Source of the DNA: Candidatus Adamsella avium
GTDB lineage: Bacteria; Cyanobacteriota; Vampirovibrionia; Gastranaerophilales; CAJFVJ01
DNA length: 64,000 nucleotides
Reading direction: 5' to 3'
Assembly: GCA_904420445.1 (NCBI GenBank)
Contig: CAJFVJ010000003.1
Location: forward strand, 392,441 to 456,440
Below, piece by piece: positions 33,516 through 41,532 of the stretch (positions are counted from its first letter, which is position 1; the number at the start of each line of letters is the position of its first letter). Under the pieces are notes generated by a model, which was not told the origin of the DNA, did not search any database, and saw only the letters and a list, made by a program, of their open reading frames with translations. Position numbers and translations under genes: made by a program.

Positions 33516-33743
33516 TCAGTTGTCGTAGGCTCCCTGTTCTTTGGCGAGTTTGATAGCTTCCGTCATTTTTTTTGAGTCATCAGTTTCGATAACAAAAGTT
33601 GCTTCAGAATTATCTTCCCGCCTTTTGCCTACTTTGATATCAGTTGCATAACATTCGATGCCAAGGTCGCTGATTTCATCAAGAAGCTTTGACAGAACAA
33701 GCGAGTCGATTATGTGTCCTTTTAGTTTTAGTTGTTTTTTCAT
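33516..33743 (-). CDS. Stand-alone LOR/SDH-type small domain
   Basis: The 75-aa protein reads KKQLKLKGHIIDSLVLSKLLDEI, then IECYATDIKVGKRREDNSEATFVI, matching the small regulatory-looking domain found at one end of LOR/SDH proteins (TIGR00300) and of cyanobacterial ArgZ/AgrE. Here it is free of any enzyme domain. The ATG at 33743 has AGGA 7 bases upstream. It follows the PilC gene by 31 bases and may be in its operon; it converges with the CorC gene (2-base gap). Role unknown, possibly amino-acid sensing. Confidence 0.75.
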   Translation of the reverse strand: MKKQLKLKGHIIDSLVLSKLLDEISDLGIECYATDIKVGKRREDNSEATFVIETDDSKKMTEAIKLAKEQGAYDN

Positions 33744-33774
33744 TTTTATATCCTGAAAAATAAAGTTCATACAA

Positions 33775-34830
33775 TTACATAGGAATAGAGTTGAGCATTG
33801 CAAGGTTTGATTTAACAAATACAACAAGCATATAAAGAACAAATATTCCGAATATTACTATCAAAATTGGTTCAATCAGCTTGACAAGAGCTTTGATAGC
33901 GGCGTCAACTTTTTCTTCGAGAGTCTTTGATACTGTTTGCAGCATCTGACCGAGTTTGCCTGAATTCTCGCCTGATGAGATAATTGCAATCATATCAAAC
34001 GGAACAATATCCGTCATTTTTAGAGTTTTTGCTATAGTAAGCCCTTTTTCTATTTTTATCGGAATTTGTTTGAATTTTCCGTAAATATAAGAATTTTTTA
34101 CGGAGGATGTCGCAAGCTCTAAAGAACGAACTATCGGTATGCCTGCGTCGTAGGTGACCTGAAATATGGCAAAGAAGTGCATGAGATTGAGGTATTTTAT
34201 GAGGTTTGATAAAACAGGAATTTTTACTGCCATTTTATCAACAAAATCTTTGCAGACTTTTTGTTTCATTGCATAGATAAAGGCGACTACCGCTGCAGCA
34301 ACAGCAAGTCCTATAAGTATAAAATTGCTAAAAATAAATGCCCTGAAAGCAAGCAAAAATACAAGAGAGGCAGGAAGTTGTCCTCCGTTGCCTGTTATTG
34401 TTTCAGCAAAAGAAGGGAATACCCAGCCCAAAAATATGACTATAACAATAAGCCCGATAAGTGTCAGTATGCATGGATATATCATTGCAAAGATTATTTT
34501 ATCTCTGATTTGTTTTTCGGATTCGAGGATTGTCAAAAGACGCTTCCAGTTTTTGTCCATTTCTCCGGACTCTTCGCCTGCTCTTGCAATTGCCATAAAT
34601 GTATCTCCGAAAGTATCATGAAATTTTTCAAGAGCTTTATAAAGGCTGTTTCCTTTTGAAATAGCTGAGGTTAAACTGTGTGCAAGATATTTTATTTTTC
34701 GATTTGAACAATCCTGCTCAACAAGATGTAATGCCTCCGAAACAGGAATTTCTGCCTGAAAATAATTTGTTAGCATTGATACAAATGTTATTTTTTCTGA
34801 TAGAGATAATTTAAAATCTTTTTTAGTCAT
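33775..34830 (-). CDS. Type IV pilus/type II secretion inner-membrane protein (PilC/GspF)
   Basis: The 351-aa protein has two T2SSF domains, each ending in hydrophobic segments: the first opens with FVSMLTNYFQAEIPVSEALHL, the second with FFAIFQVTYDAGIPIVRSLELA. Three membrane helices are visible. PilC/GspF forms the platform that the pilus or pseudopilus ATPases act upon. The other pil or gsp genes are not in the window. GGAT precedes the ATG. With DprA, it fits a competence or twitching machine encoded elsewhere. Confidence 0.94.
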   Translation of the reverse strand: MTKKDFKLSLSEKITFVSMLTNYFQAEIPVSEALHLVEQDCSNRKIKYLAHSLTSAISKGNSLYKALEKFHDTFGDTFMAIARAGEESGEMDKNWKRLLTILESEKQIRDKIIFAMIYPCILTLIGLIVIVIFLGWVFPSFAETITGNGGQLPASLVFLLAFRAFIFSNFILIGLAVAAAVVAFIYAMKQKVCKDFVDKMAVKIPVLSNLIKYLNLMHFFAIFQVTYDAGIPIVRSLELATSSVKNSYIYGKFKQIPIKIEKGLTIAKTLKMTDIVPFDMIAIISSGENSGKLGQMLQTVSKTLEEKVDAAIKALVKLIEPILIVIFGIFVLYMLVVFVKSNLAMLNSIPM

Positions 34831-34872
34831 AAATTTTATCCGTTATTTTATTAACAACAACAATAATACACT

Positions 34873-35622
34873 TTATTTTTTTGCTGCACAATACTCCGTA
34901 TTTTGTAACCAGTTCTTGCATAGATTGACAAAGTATATCTTATTTTCAAGGAACAGGTCTTCCGCATGAGCGCCATTTTTGACTATTTCGAGTTGTTTTT
35001 TTGTGTTTGCGTTTTTATACAGCTCTTCAGTATGCCAGCATCCGACAGTCGGGTCTTTCTCCCCTGCGATGAAGAGTATCGGAGCTTTTATTTTATCGAT
35101 GATCTCTTTAGGAGCCGGTTTATCTTTTGAGAATAATCCTCTTAAACTTGGTCTTATTGAAAACCATCTTTTGAGCTCGCATTTTTTCAGCGTTGACACC
35201 CAGGCTTCTTTTTTCCAGCAGTGGTTTTCTATTTTATCAAAAGAAGAAGGCGGGCTTACTGCAATTATTTTTGAGATGTTGTTTTCTTTTTTTGCCCCTG
35301 CTGTCAACACAAGTGCTGCACCTAAAGAGAAACCCAGAAGGTTGATATTTTTGTAATATTCTTTTGCATAGTTTATGACTGCGTTAATGTCAGCTATTTC
35401 CTTTTGCGTAAAAGTGTACGCTCCTGTGCTTCTGCCATGTCCTCGAAAATCCATTGTAATGACATCAAAGTCATCAGAGAGCATCTCAGAAAGTTCTGAG
35501 AAAGCTTTTGAATCTTTAGTCATAAACCAACCGGGGGCTATGATGATACATTCATCATGCCCGCCGGTATAAAGATTTATTGCTATTTTGAGCGATTTTG
35601 AATTTAGAAACAGTTCCTTCAT
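34873..35622 (-). CDS. Alpha/beta hydrolase
   Basis: The 249-aa cytoplasmic protein has the elbow GFSLGAALVLTAG, a preceding MDFRGHGRS turn and the late segments FIAGEKDPTVG and NGAHAEDLF that supply the acid and histidine of the triad. The substrate is unknown; the chain is unlike that of the hydrolase at 19960. Its ATG overlaps the stop of the upstream secreted-protein gene by 4 bases, so the pair is translationally coupled. Confidence 0.92.
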   Translation of the reverse strand: MKELFLNSKSLKIAINLYTGGHDECIIIAPGWFMTKDSKAFSELSEMLSDDFDVITMDFRGHGRSTGAYTFTQKEIADINAVINYAKEYYKNINLLGFSLGAALVLTAGAKKENNISKIIAVSPPSSFDKIENHCWKKEAWVSTLKKCELKRWFSIRPSLRGLFSKDKPAPKEIIDKIKAPILFIAGEKDPTVGCWHTEELYKNANTKKQLEIVKNGAHAEDLFLENKIYFVNLCKNWLQNTEYCAAKK

Positions 35623-36779
35623 TTCATATCTTTTTTGTATGTGCAGAGGAAAGCATATTCAAGATCGCTGTTTTTATCTTGAGAAACTTTCCATATAGCA
35701 AAGTTTGAATAGTCAAAATCTCTTATAACCTTTTGGTTCAAATCATAGTCAATGGATCTCAAAATTTTTGTTTTCTTGTTTGCGCAGTCATATTGAACAA
35801 GTGACATATTGTAGAGAACTTTTTTGGTGTCAATAAGCTCAAAAGAGCCGTCATTATACTCTTTTACCCAAACAGTAGAGATTCCTTTGTCTGATGTTTT
35901 TACAGATGTTAAATCAAAATATTTGTTTTCGGCAATTTTATGCCAGTTTGGATTTTCTGACATAGGGTAAATATCTGAAACCAGTACGGTTTTTGATGTT
36001 GTAGTGCTTTCTCCTGTTTTTGTCGGAGAGAAGAGTTTTGCAAGATCCGCTCTGTTGAAAGTGTTGCCTTTTGCTTTTACATAATCATAAACAAGGCAGG
36101 CATTTCTTTGAATATACTGCTCTGTAGAATCAGGATTAACTGCTTCAAATGCATATTGTGCCGGATTTTTTGCAACATTCGGGAAATCAGAACCTGATTT
36201 TCTATCACCAATAACATTTCCCTGCTCGTCGTATAAAACTTTGTCAAGATAAGTAATAGTGTTGTTTTTGCAGTTTGAAACAAGAAAATAATCTTCATGT
36301 CCTGTTGTTGTTCTTTCAACAGCTTTCAGAGCATTGCCTTTACCGAGTTTTACCCAGTATCCGATAAGTCCGTCGTCAGAATATTCAAAGTTTCTCAGGT
36401 TAAAGAAAGAATCCCTTCCTATTTCAACCCAGTCACCGAGGTCTTCTTGCTGAGGTGCTGCTGTTTGAGACGGTTGAACGGTCATTGCTGGAGCAGAAGT
36501 TTTTGTATTATCTGGTGATGGTGCATCCATCTTCGGAGGTGCAGCCTTTTCTTTATCTGAAACAGGTGTTATATTGCTATTTGCAGCAGGCTGTTGAGTT
36601 TGTTCATCAGAAGAAGGTATTTCACTTTTCTGCTGTGTAGATTGAACAGCAGGAGCTGTTTTTTCTTGTATTGGAACAGCTGTCTGCGGTGTAGTTGTAT
36701 CAGTTGTCTGAGCGTTTACAAGTGCGCAGAGAGATGCTCCTATGACAACTGCAGAGATAAATACGGCAATCTTTTTCAT
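35619..36779 (-). CDS. Exported protein with two surface-adhesin-E-like domains
   Basis: The 386-aa protein has a signal peptide (KKIAVFISAVVIGASLCALVNAQ), a long linker rich in T, Q, P and A (to about residue 110), and two related domains of about 120 residues, each with W-V-E-I or W-H-K-I, a central VWVK/YWVK strand, a two-cysteine pattern and a Y-D step. This resembles surface-adhesin-E domains and the protein at 37854. It should be periplasmic or surface-exposed. It starts 90 bases after the DUF1353 gene's end and overlaps the hydrolase gene downstream. Confidence 0.8.
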   Translation of the reverse strand: MKKIAVFISAVVIGASLCALVNAQTTDTTTPQTAVPIQEKTAPAVQSTQQKSEIPSSDEQTQQPAANSNITPVSDKEKAAPPKMDAPSPDNTKTSAPAMTVQPSQTAAPQQEDLGDWVEIGRDSFFNLRNFEYSDDGLIGYWVKLGKGNALKAVERTTTGHEDYFLVSNCKNNTITYLDKVLYDEQGNVIGDRKSGSDFPNVAKNPAQYAFEAVNPDSTEQYIQRNACLVYDYVKAKGNTFNRADLAKLFSPTKTGESTTTSKTVLVSDIYPMSENPNWHKIAENKYFDLTSVKTSDKGISTVWVKEYNDGSFELIDTKKVLYNMSLVQYDCANKKTKILRSIDYDLNQKVIRDFDYSNFAIWKVSQDKNSDLEYAFLCTYKKDMK

Positions 36780-36866
36780 AATTTACTAAAACCTCATATT
36801 TCTTTTTCAATATGATATCACAAAGTTTTGGCAAAAGAAATAAAGACAGGGATGTCATTTATAATT

Positions 36867-37418
36867 CTAAAAGTTTGAGAGAGTTTTCTGCGGTTGTTTA
36901 TAAAGATTATTCAGGTCGATTTGTTTTTTTCCGGTTTTAAGCCATCCGAGGTTAAAATTTACGCCAAATCGCAGGAGTTTTATACGTTTGCTGTTGATTG
37001 AGCCGACAGAGTCCATCATTCGTTCAAATTTATCGTTTGCTTTTTTGAAAGTAGTAGGACATATTTCGAGGTATTGAGGAGGGATATTTTCGCATATAGT
37101 GATAGTTGTTCCGTATTTATTTTTTTCTTTGAGGTAGCCTTTTTCTCTCAGCTGTTGTTCAGAAAGATTAACAACAATTTCCGAGTGATATTGGCATTCA
37201 TAGTCATGACCTATTGCCGGGCGGATGTCCCATTGCATTCTTCCTCCGCCTAACCAGGCAAGCCAGTTCGGAATGGTGTAGCCGTCGGTTAAGTAGTTCC
37301 TCGGAACGAGGAATATTCTTTTATCATCGTCGAAAAAGAGCTGATTGTGTTTTGTATACCATTTGTTTTCCTGCTCAGACTGTCTGAGTTCCGCTTTATC
37401 AGTTAAAAATTTACCCAT
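36867..37418 (-). CDS. DUF1353-like protein
   Basis: The 183-aa protein carries the DUF1353 pattern: IFLVPRNYLTDGYTIPNWLAWLGG, then DIRPAIGHDYECQY, with the conserved TD-x-x-IP and HDY motifs. DUF1353 proteins occur mainly in phages and prophages and are of unknown function. The ATG at 37418 has GGAGA 7 bases upstream, which removes about 40 upstream residues. It lies between exported-protein genes and not far from a phage-type repressor at 38308, which supports a small prophage relic or domesticated set. Confidence 0.75.
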   Translation of the reverse strand: MGKFLTDKAELRQSEQENKWYTKHNQLFFDDDKRIFLVPRNYLTDGYTIPNWLAWLGGGRMQWDIRPAIGHDYECQYHSEIVVNLSEQQLREKGYLKEKNKYGTTITICENIPPQYLEICPTTFKKANDKFERMMDSVGSINSKRIKLLRFGVNFNLGWLKTGKKQIDLNNLYKQPQKTLSNF

Positions 37419-37497
37419 TAGATTCTCCAAAATTATGTAAAATCTCAGGTACAATTTTATATGCTTGTTAGCGAAAAAATAATAAGTCAGAGAATTA

Positions 37498-37854
37498 TTA
37501 TTTTTTAGAACAAACGATGTTATACCACGTTTCGCCAAGAGAGTTTTTTATAACGGGATAGAGAATATCTTTTTTGAGCGCATCTTTGCTTGTGAATGGT
37601 TCCCCATCAGAATAAGTCAGTTTCCCTGCTTTGTCAAAGCCTGAAACAGAGAGGATACGGAATTCTTTTGAGTTGCATTTGAAGATTACTTTTTCGATGA
37701 TATGGTCAATATCTTCATCATTAATATTTGTTTTGATTTCACAGAGTTTGTAGTTTTTCTTCAGCTTTTTGCAGTGTATATTATCCGAATCAGAAGCAAA
37801 AGAAACACTCTGCAAAGCGCAGAAAACAAGCAGAAAAAAGACAAAAATTTTCAT
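37498..37854 (-). CDS. Small exported protein, unknown function
   Basis: The 118-aa protein starts with a signal peptide (MKIFVFFLLVFCALQSVSFAS) and has three cysteines and a compact mixed domain ending in WYNIVCSKK. It is not recognised, though the WYNIVC end recalls the C-termini of the adhesin-E-like proteins. Its ATG shares a base with the stop of the upstream gene (TAATG), so it is coupled to that gene. Likely periplasmic. Confidence 0.75.
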   Translation of the reverse strand: MKIFVFFLLVFCALQSVSFASDSDNIHCKKLKKNYKLCEIKTNINDEDIDHIIEKVIFKCNSKEFRILSVSGFDKAGKLTYSDGEPFTSKDALKKDILYPVIKNSLGETWYNIVCSKK

Positions 37855-38252
37855 TATTTCTTTTTCTTTGTAATTTTGTATTTGCACAATATACCGCCTT
37901 CCGTTTCGAAGGTCGTATTCGGTTTTATTGTCTGCCATGAGAGTCTTGGTCTGCCTTTTGAAAGTTCTTTATCTCTTGAATTGTATGTAATGATTTTATC
38001 TACTTTAACTTTTTTGTTTCTGCAATCATACTGATGGTACATGAGGGTGTAGGCAACGTTTTGATTTGGGGAGAGTTTCATGTTGTTTTTGTTGATGATT
38101 TTTACCCAGACAGAAACAACATCTCCGGTTCTTTTTATTGAAGGCAGGTATAAAAATCTTGTTTCGCTGATTACTAACCAGTCAGCAGAAGAAGCTGCAA
38201 CTGCATGCAGGCAAACAAGTGAAAAAATCAGAGCAGCAATTATTTTTTTCAT
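37854..38252 (-). CDS. Exported surface-adhesin-E-like protein
   Basis: The 132-aa protein has a signal peptide (KKIIAALIFSLVCLHAVAAS) and a single domain beginning DWLVISETRFLYL, with VSVWVKI, YHQYDCRNKKVKV and an end with GGILCKYKI. The order and the cysteine pair match the two domains of the protein at 35619, so the two are paralogous. It is probably periplasmic or surface-attached. It starts an operon with the small exported protein at 37498. Confidence 0.82.
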   Translation of the reverse strand: MKKIIAALIFSLVCLHAVAASSADWLVISETRFLYLPSIKRTGDVVSVWVKIINKNNMKLSPNQNVAYTLMYHQYDCRNKKVKVDKIITYNSRDKELSKGRPRLSWQTIKPNTTFETEGGILCKYKITKKKK

Positions 38253-38307
38253 AAAAAAATCCTTTTTCTTTTCTACAGAGATATTATACTATCAAAGTAT
38301 TTTATTT

Positions 38308-38934
38308 TTACAGCCCTCTGCTGAGATTTTTTATTATGCGTCCTTTGATGTCGAGAGTAACTTCGTCTGATTGTCTGATTGTTTCTGTCGGATATTTTTC
38401 TTTGTTATCGGAGATAATTTCGAGGTCGCCGTTGATTTTCTGACGCAGCCTTTTGATGAACCAGTCCTCGTTGATAGTAATCAAAAATATCCCGCCGTTG
38501 TGAAAGTCTTTTCTCTCAGTATCCACAAGGAGAATATCACCGTCTTCGATTGATGGTGACATACTATCGCCTGAGGCTTGAAAAGTTTTGAGGCTTTTTG
38601 GGGTTGAAATTTTGAAAATATTTTTGATGAGGTCGTTTCCCAACTTGACAGGTGTCACCTCAACGTCGTGATAAACAGATGTCCCATGTCCGCAGCTAGG
38701 TGAAATGTTGATGTGTTCGACGATTGTAAAATCAGCTTCCTCAACCTCATCAGGGAGGTTAAATTTGATGTCAAAATATTCTTCAAGCTGCTTGAGCTGC
38801 TCGAGAGTCAGTTCTTTTTCTTTTATCTGGTTTGCATATTGTCTTGAGACTCCAAGCGCCTGAGCAATGTCAGTGTAGCTCACTTTGCTTTTTTTCAGTC
38901 CCGTAATTTCTTCTATTGCCTGGTGTAGTTTCAT
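38308..38934 (-). CDS. LexA/CI-like S24 repressor with HTH
   Basis: The 208-aa protein has an N-terminal HTH (TDIAQALGVSRQYANQIKEKE, about residues 21-43) and a C-terminal S24 peptidase domain with SGDSMSPSIEDGD (S124) and the catalytic lysine in FIKRLRQ (K161). A Cys-Gly pair (C81-G82 in SPSCGHG) is at the expected place for RecA-stimulated self-cleavage, the same dipeptide as in UmuD. The ATG at 38934 behind GGAGAAGG was chosen. It is divergent from a small Cro-like HTH gene and is probably induced by DNA damage. Confidence 0.92.
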   Translation of the reverse strand: MKLHQAIEEITGLKKSKVSYTDIAQALGVSRQYANQIKEKELTLEQLKQLEEYFDIKFNLPDEVEEADFTIVEHINISPSCGHGTSVYHDVEVTPVKLGNDLIKNIFKISTPKSLKTFQASGDSMSPSIEDGDILLVDTERKDFHNGGIFLITINEDWFIKRLRQKINGDLEIISDNKEKYPTETIRQSDEVTLDIKGRIIKNLSRGL

Positions 38935-38959
38935 GAAAACCTTCTCCATATCTTATCTA

Positions 38960-39010
38960 TTTGCAATTGTAAATTAAATACTTGACATTTGCAAGTAAAT
39001 ATTTTAATTT
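38960..39010 (+). promoter_or_regulatory. Operator/promoter between the S24 repressor and HTH genes
   Basis: TTGACA (38982-38987) and TAATTT (39005-39010) are 17 bases apart and drive the plus-strand genes. A palindrome CTTG-N7-CAAG (38981-38995) covers the -35 box, and a second near-palindrome TTTGCAATTGTAAA lies at 38960-38973. These are the likely repressor sites. Confidence 0.55.
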
Positions 39011-39138
39011 ATTAATAACAAAACATTCAAATCATAAAATAAAGATAAATTTTGTGAGAACTTATTTTAGACAATCAAAGATAAGCAGAAGAGTTGTGCT
39101 GTCTTTCTTTGAGGTGCAAAAAAGAGAAAGGTGAGATT

Positions 39139-39285
39139 ATGATTAAGACAAAAGTAAGCGGAGAATCAAAGGTATATTTCTTTATTGAATTAACAAATTA
39201 TTATAAACAGGTTAACAACGGGCATGTTTCGCTGCCTTCGCACATTGAGGCGATAAATACAATCAGAAATTTTTTGTATGACTAA
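39139..39285 (+). CDS. Small protein ahead of the HTH gene
   Basis: The 48-aa protein (MIKTKVSGESKVYFFIELTN...) is not recognised. AAGGTGA 6 bases before the ATG at 39139 supports translation. It is followed 14 bases later by the HTH gene and both lie under the promoter controlled by the S24 repressor, so it may be an early-phage-type accessory protein. Short length limits confidence. Confidence 0.6.
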   Translation: MIKTKVSGESKVYFFIELTNYYKQVNNGHVSLPSHIEAINTIRNFLYD

Positions 39286-39299
39286 GGAGATATGAGAGT

Positions 39300-39521
39300 A
39301 TGATAAAAAACAATCTAAAAGAAGCAACAAGAGAATTTCGGGGATGGAGTGTTTATCGATTGGCACAGAAGCTTGATTTGCCGCATCAAACAGTTTATAG
39401 CTGGGTGTGGAACAAGACACAGCCATCGGGGGAGAATGTGTTAAAGATTTGCAGACTGTTAAACTGCAAATATGAAGATATATATCCCGTATTCAAAGAG
39501 CATTCGACTCTTTGTCGATAA
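39300..39521 (+). CDS. Small XRE/Cro-like HTH protein
   Basis: The 73-aa protein is almost entirely a Cro/C1-type HTH: WSVYRLAQKLDLPHQTVYSWVWNKTQPSGENVLKICRLLN, followed by a short tail. AAGGAGA precedes the ATG. It faces away from the S24 repressor across a shared operator, the arrangement of a phage lysogeny switch (CI against Cro). A terminator follows, so the plus-strand unit contains only this gene and the 48-aa ORF. Confidence 0.85.
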   Translation: MIKNNLKEATREFRGWSVYRLAQKLDLPHQTVYSWVWNKTQPSGENVLKICRLLNCKYEDIYPVFKEHSTLCR

Positions 39522-39564
39522 GATTTTTTTAGCTGACGAATGAATGAAACTCCCTCACACAAGG

Positions 39565-39591
39565 AACTCCCGAAAGAGTCGGGAGTTTTTC
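39565..39591 (+). terminator. Intrinsic terminator
   Basis: AACTCCCGA and TCGGGAGTT arms with a 5-base loop and T-run behind the Cro-like gene; it may also serve the minus-strand gene ending at 39599. Confidence 0.85.
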
Positions 39592-39598
39592 TTTTTGG

Positions 39599-40159
39599 TT
39601 ACTTTTCTGTCAGGTAGTAAGTTTTTGCGCCGTATTGAACTTTTTTTAATTTTTTTGCACTTATTATTTCATATAATATTGTCCATCCTATGAGAGAGAA
39701 AAATATTAATAAAAAAGCTACCCAAATTTGATGATTTTTTTTCTTTTTTACACTGAAATTTTTATTTTGGGAGGTCAAGTATTGGTTAAAATCCATTTCC
39801 GCCGTATAAAGATCTGCTACACCAAGGTCGTATGAATCAAATATTTCAAGACATCTTCTTTCAGGCGTTTTTGCACAAAGTGTGTAGTGAGTCCTGGCTG
39901 TTTCACCGTCAGAGCTTTCTCTTATTTCTGATTTTGTATAGACTTTTTCTATTTTTGATAATTTTATAAACGATTCTGTCGGAGATAAATCAATAATTCT
40001 TTTGCTTGAGATAGTGCACATATTTTTGCTGCGCTCGCATAGCAGTTCTTTATCTTCCGCCGTAAAAAACAGAACGAGCGAAAAAATAAAGAAACCAAGC
40101 GCCACCAGAGCAAAAGGAAGTGATAGAAATAATTTTTTTTTCAATAACTCTGTTGACAT
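39599..40159 (-). CDS. Two-TM protein, paralog 1 of a local family
   Basis: The 186-aa protein is not recognised. It has a membrane helix near each end (about residues 12-32 and 145-165) and a middle region with LLCERSKNMCTISSKRIIDLSP, FIKLSKIEKVYTKS, and THYTLCAKTPERRCLEIF. Almost the same pattern occurs in the protein at 40862, and a looser one at 40201. The cysteine pairs suggest a disulfide-stabilised outer loop between the helices. AAAGGAAC precedes the ATG at 40159. Function unknown. Confidence 0.78.
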   Translation of the reverse strand: MSTELLKKKLFLSLPFALVALGFFIFSLVLFFTAEDKELLCERSKNMCTISSKRIIDLSPTESFIKLSKIEKVYTKSEIRESSDGETARTHYTLCAKTPERRCLEIFDSYDLGVADLYTAEMDFNQYLTSQNKNFSVKKKKNHQIWVAFLLIFFSLIGWTILYEIISAKKLKKVQYGAKTYYLTEK

Positions 40160-40200
40160 AAAAATGTTCCTTTCAGTTTTTTGCAGGGCAATGATTTTTG

Positions 40201-40737
40201 TTATGAGCCGTAGTACCGACGTCTTTTTGAAGATTTTTTTGATATGGCAGTAAATGGCAAAAGACATCCCATGATTATGAATGTAACTATAAGAGGAATA
40301 TTTGCTTCGTTGCTGCTTGCGATTTCATACCTATCTTGAGTTTTGTTTGCAAAAAGATAGTTGTTAATACTGTCTTTTTGGCTTAAAGCTGTTTCTTTAT
40401 CAGTGGAGTAATAGAAAGTGCAGACAGGCTCTTTTTGTGTGTAAAAACACAGCTGGTAAAAAATTTTATCGTATGTTCTTTTTTCTCCGTCTACTTTTCT
40501 TGTTCGTTTTTCCGTCTTTTGCATAATTATTGCTTTTTTTATGGACGAGATGGGAACTTCTTTGTAGACAGCAAAGTCTTTGTCAAAAGTTCTCTTTTTG
40601 GTTAGCATACAGCTATTTATGCTTTTTTGGCATATCAGTTTGTAATTTGTTACGGTGACGATGCCGTAAAAAAAACAGGCACTAATCCATATAACGCTGA
40701 AAATTAAGGCGGGTATTAAACGTGGAACATTAATCAT
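40201..40737 (-). CDS. Two-TM protein, paralog 2 of a local family
   Basis: The 178-aa protein has membrane helices at about residues 8-30 and 146-166 and a middle region with LICQKSINSCMLTKKRTF, ISSIKKAIIMQKTE, and YQLCFYTQKEPVCTFYY. The C-x6-C and C-x8-C spacing and the order of elements match its two neighbours, although identity is lower. AGGAAAG precedes the ATG. It lies 41 bases upstream of paralog 1 in the same direction. Confidence 0.78.
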   Translation of the reverse strand: MINVPRLIPALIFSVIWISACFFYGIVTVTNYKLICQKSINSCMLTKKRTFDKDFAVYKEVPISSIKKAIIMQKTEKRTRKVDGEKRTYDKIFYQLCFYTQKEPVCTFYYSTDKETALSQKDSINNYLFANKTQDRYEIASSNEANIPLIVTFIIMGCLLPFTAISKKSSKRRRYYGS

Positions 40738-40861
40738 ACCGAAACTTTCCTAATTCGTAAATAAACAATATTGTAACATGCAGTTATGCGATGTTATGCA
40801 AAAATAATTCAGAAGATGTATATATCGGATATTTGTATTTATTGGGCATTTAATGAGTTTA

Positions 40862-41419
40862 TTAACGGCTTTGTATTTCTTTTAGGTCTTTTACGTCTTT
40901 AAATTTTAACATAAGAAAACCGGGCACAAACAGTCCAAGAGCTAGTATATATAGTCCTGTAAGTATATCTTTTGTTTTCGATATTTCAGCTTTGAGGTAT
41001 TGTTCGTTTGAGTTCAAATAGCTGTTAATTTTTTCATCCGCTTTATATATGTCATCTAATCGGAATTCTGTTCCGTTAAATAATTGCAAACATTTCTTCT
41101 CGGTAGTTTCAAGACAAAGGTAATAATGTGTTTTTGTTTCTTCGACAAAACGTCCGTAAGTACTTGAATAGGTGCGCCTTGTCTTTGTTTTTGAGGAGGT
41201 ATAAGAACGTTTTATTTTTGATAGTTTTATATAAGATATATTAGGAGAAATGTCTATTATTCTCTGGGATTTAATTGTACATAAATCTTTGCTGCGCTCG
41301 CAGGTTATGCTTTTTGTGGTTGCTGAAAAAATTGCAAACATTCCTGCGCTTGAGAATAATAACATCCCCAAAAAAAGAGCCAGCATAATAAATAGTTTTT
41401 TTCTTTGCAATTTATTCAT
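40862..41419 (-). CDS. Two-TM protein, paralog 3 of a local family
   Basis: The 185-aa protein has membrane helices at about 8-30 and 150-172. The middle region reads TCERSKDLCTIKSQRIIDISP, YIKLSKIKRSYTSS, and HYYLCLETTEKKCLQLF, clearly paralogous to the protein at 39599. An extended -10 TGCTAAAAT (41491-41483) with TATATA beside it lies upstream and is a good candidate promoter for the three-gene array. No Shine-Dalgarno sequence is obvious. Function unknown. Confidence 0.78.
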   Translation of the reverse strand: MNKLQRKKLFIMLALFLGMLLFSSAGMFAIFSATTKSITCERSKDLCTIKSQRIIDISPNISYIKLSKIKRSYTSSKTKTRRTYSSTYGRFVEETKTHYYLCLETTEKKCLQLFNGTEFRLDDIYKADEKINSYLNSNEQYLKAEISKTKDILTGLYILALGLFVPGFLMLKFKDVKDLKEIQSR

Positions 41420-41482
41420 AAGTATGATAAATCCTTAAGATTCCTCCCACAGCGCTATTCTCCAAATTTGAAAACCAGAATC

Positions 41483-41491
41483 ATTTTAGCA
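41483..41491 (-). promoter_or_regulatory. Extended -10 promoter element
   Basis: TGCTAAAAT on the minus strand, preceded by TATA, about 64 bases before the ATG at 41419; identical to the element before the SRP RNA and tmRNA. Confidence 0.5.
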
Positions 41492-41532
41492 TATATACCT
41501 TGTCAAAAGGAATAATTTAGAAGACGTATAGA

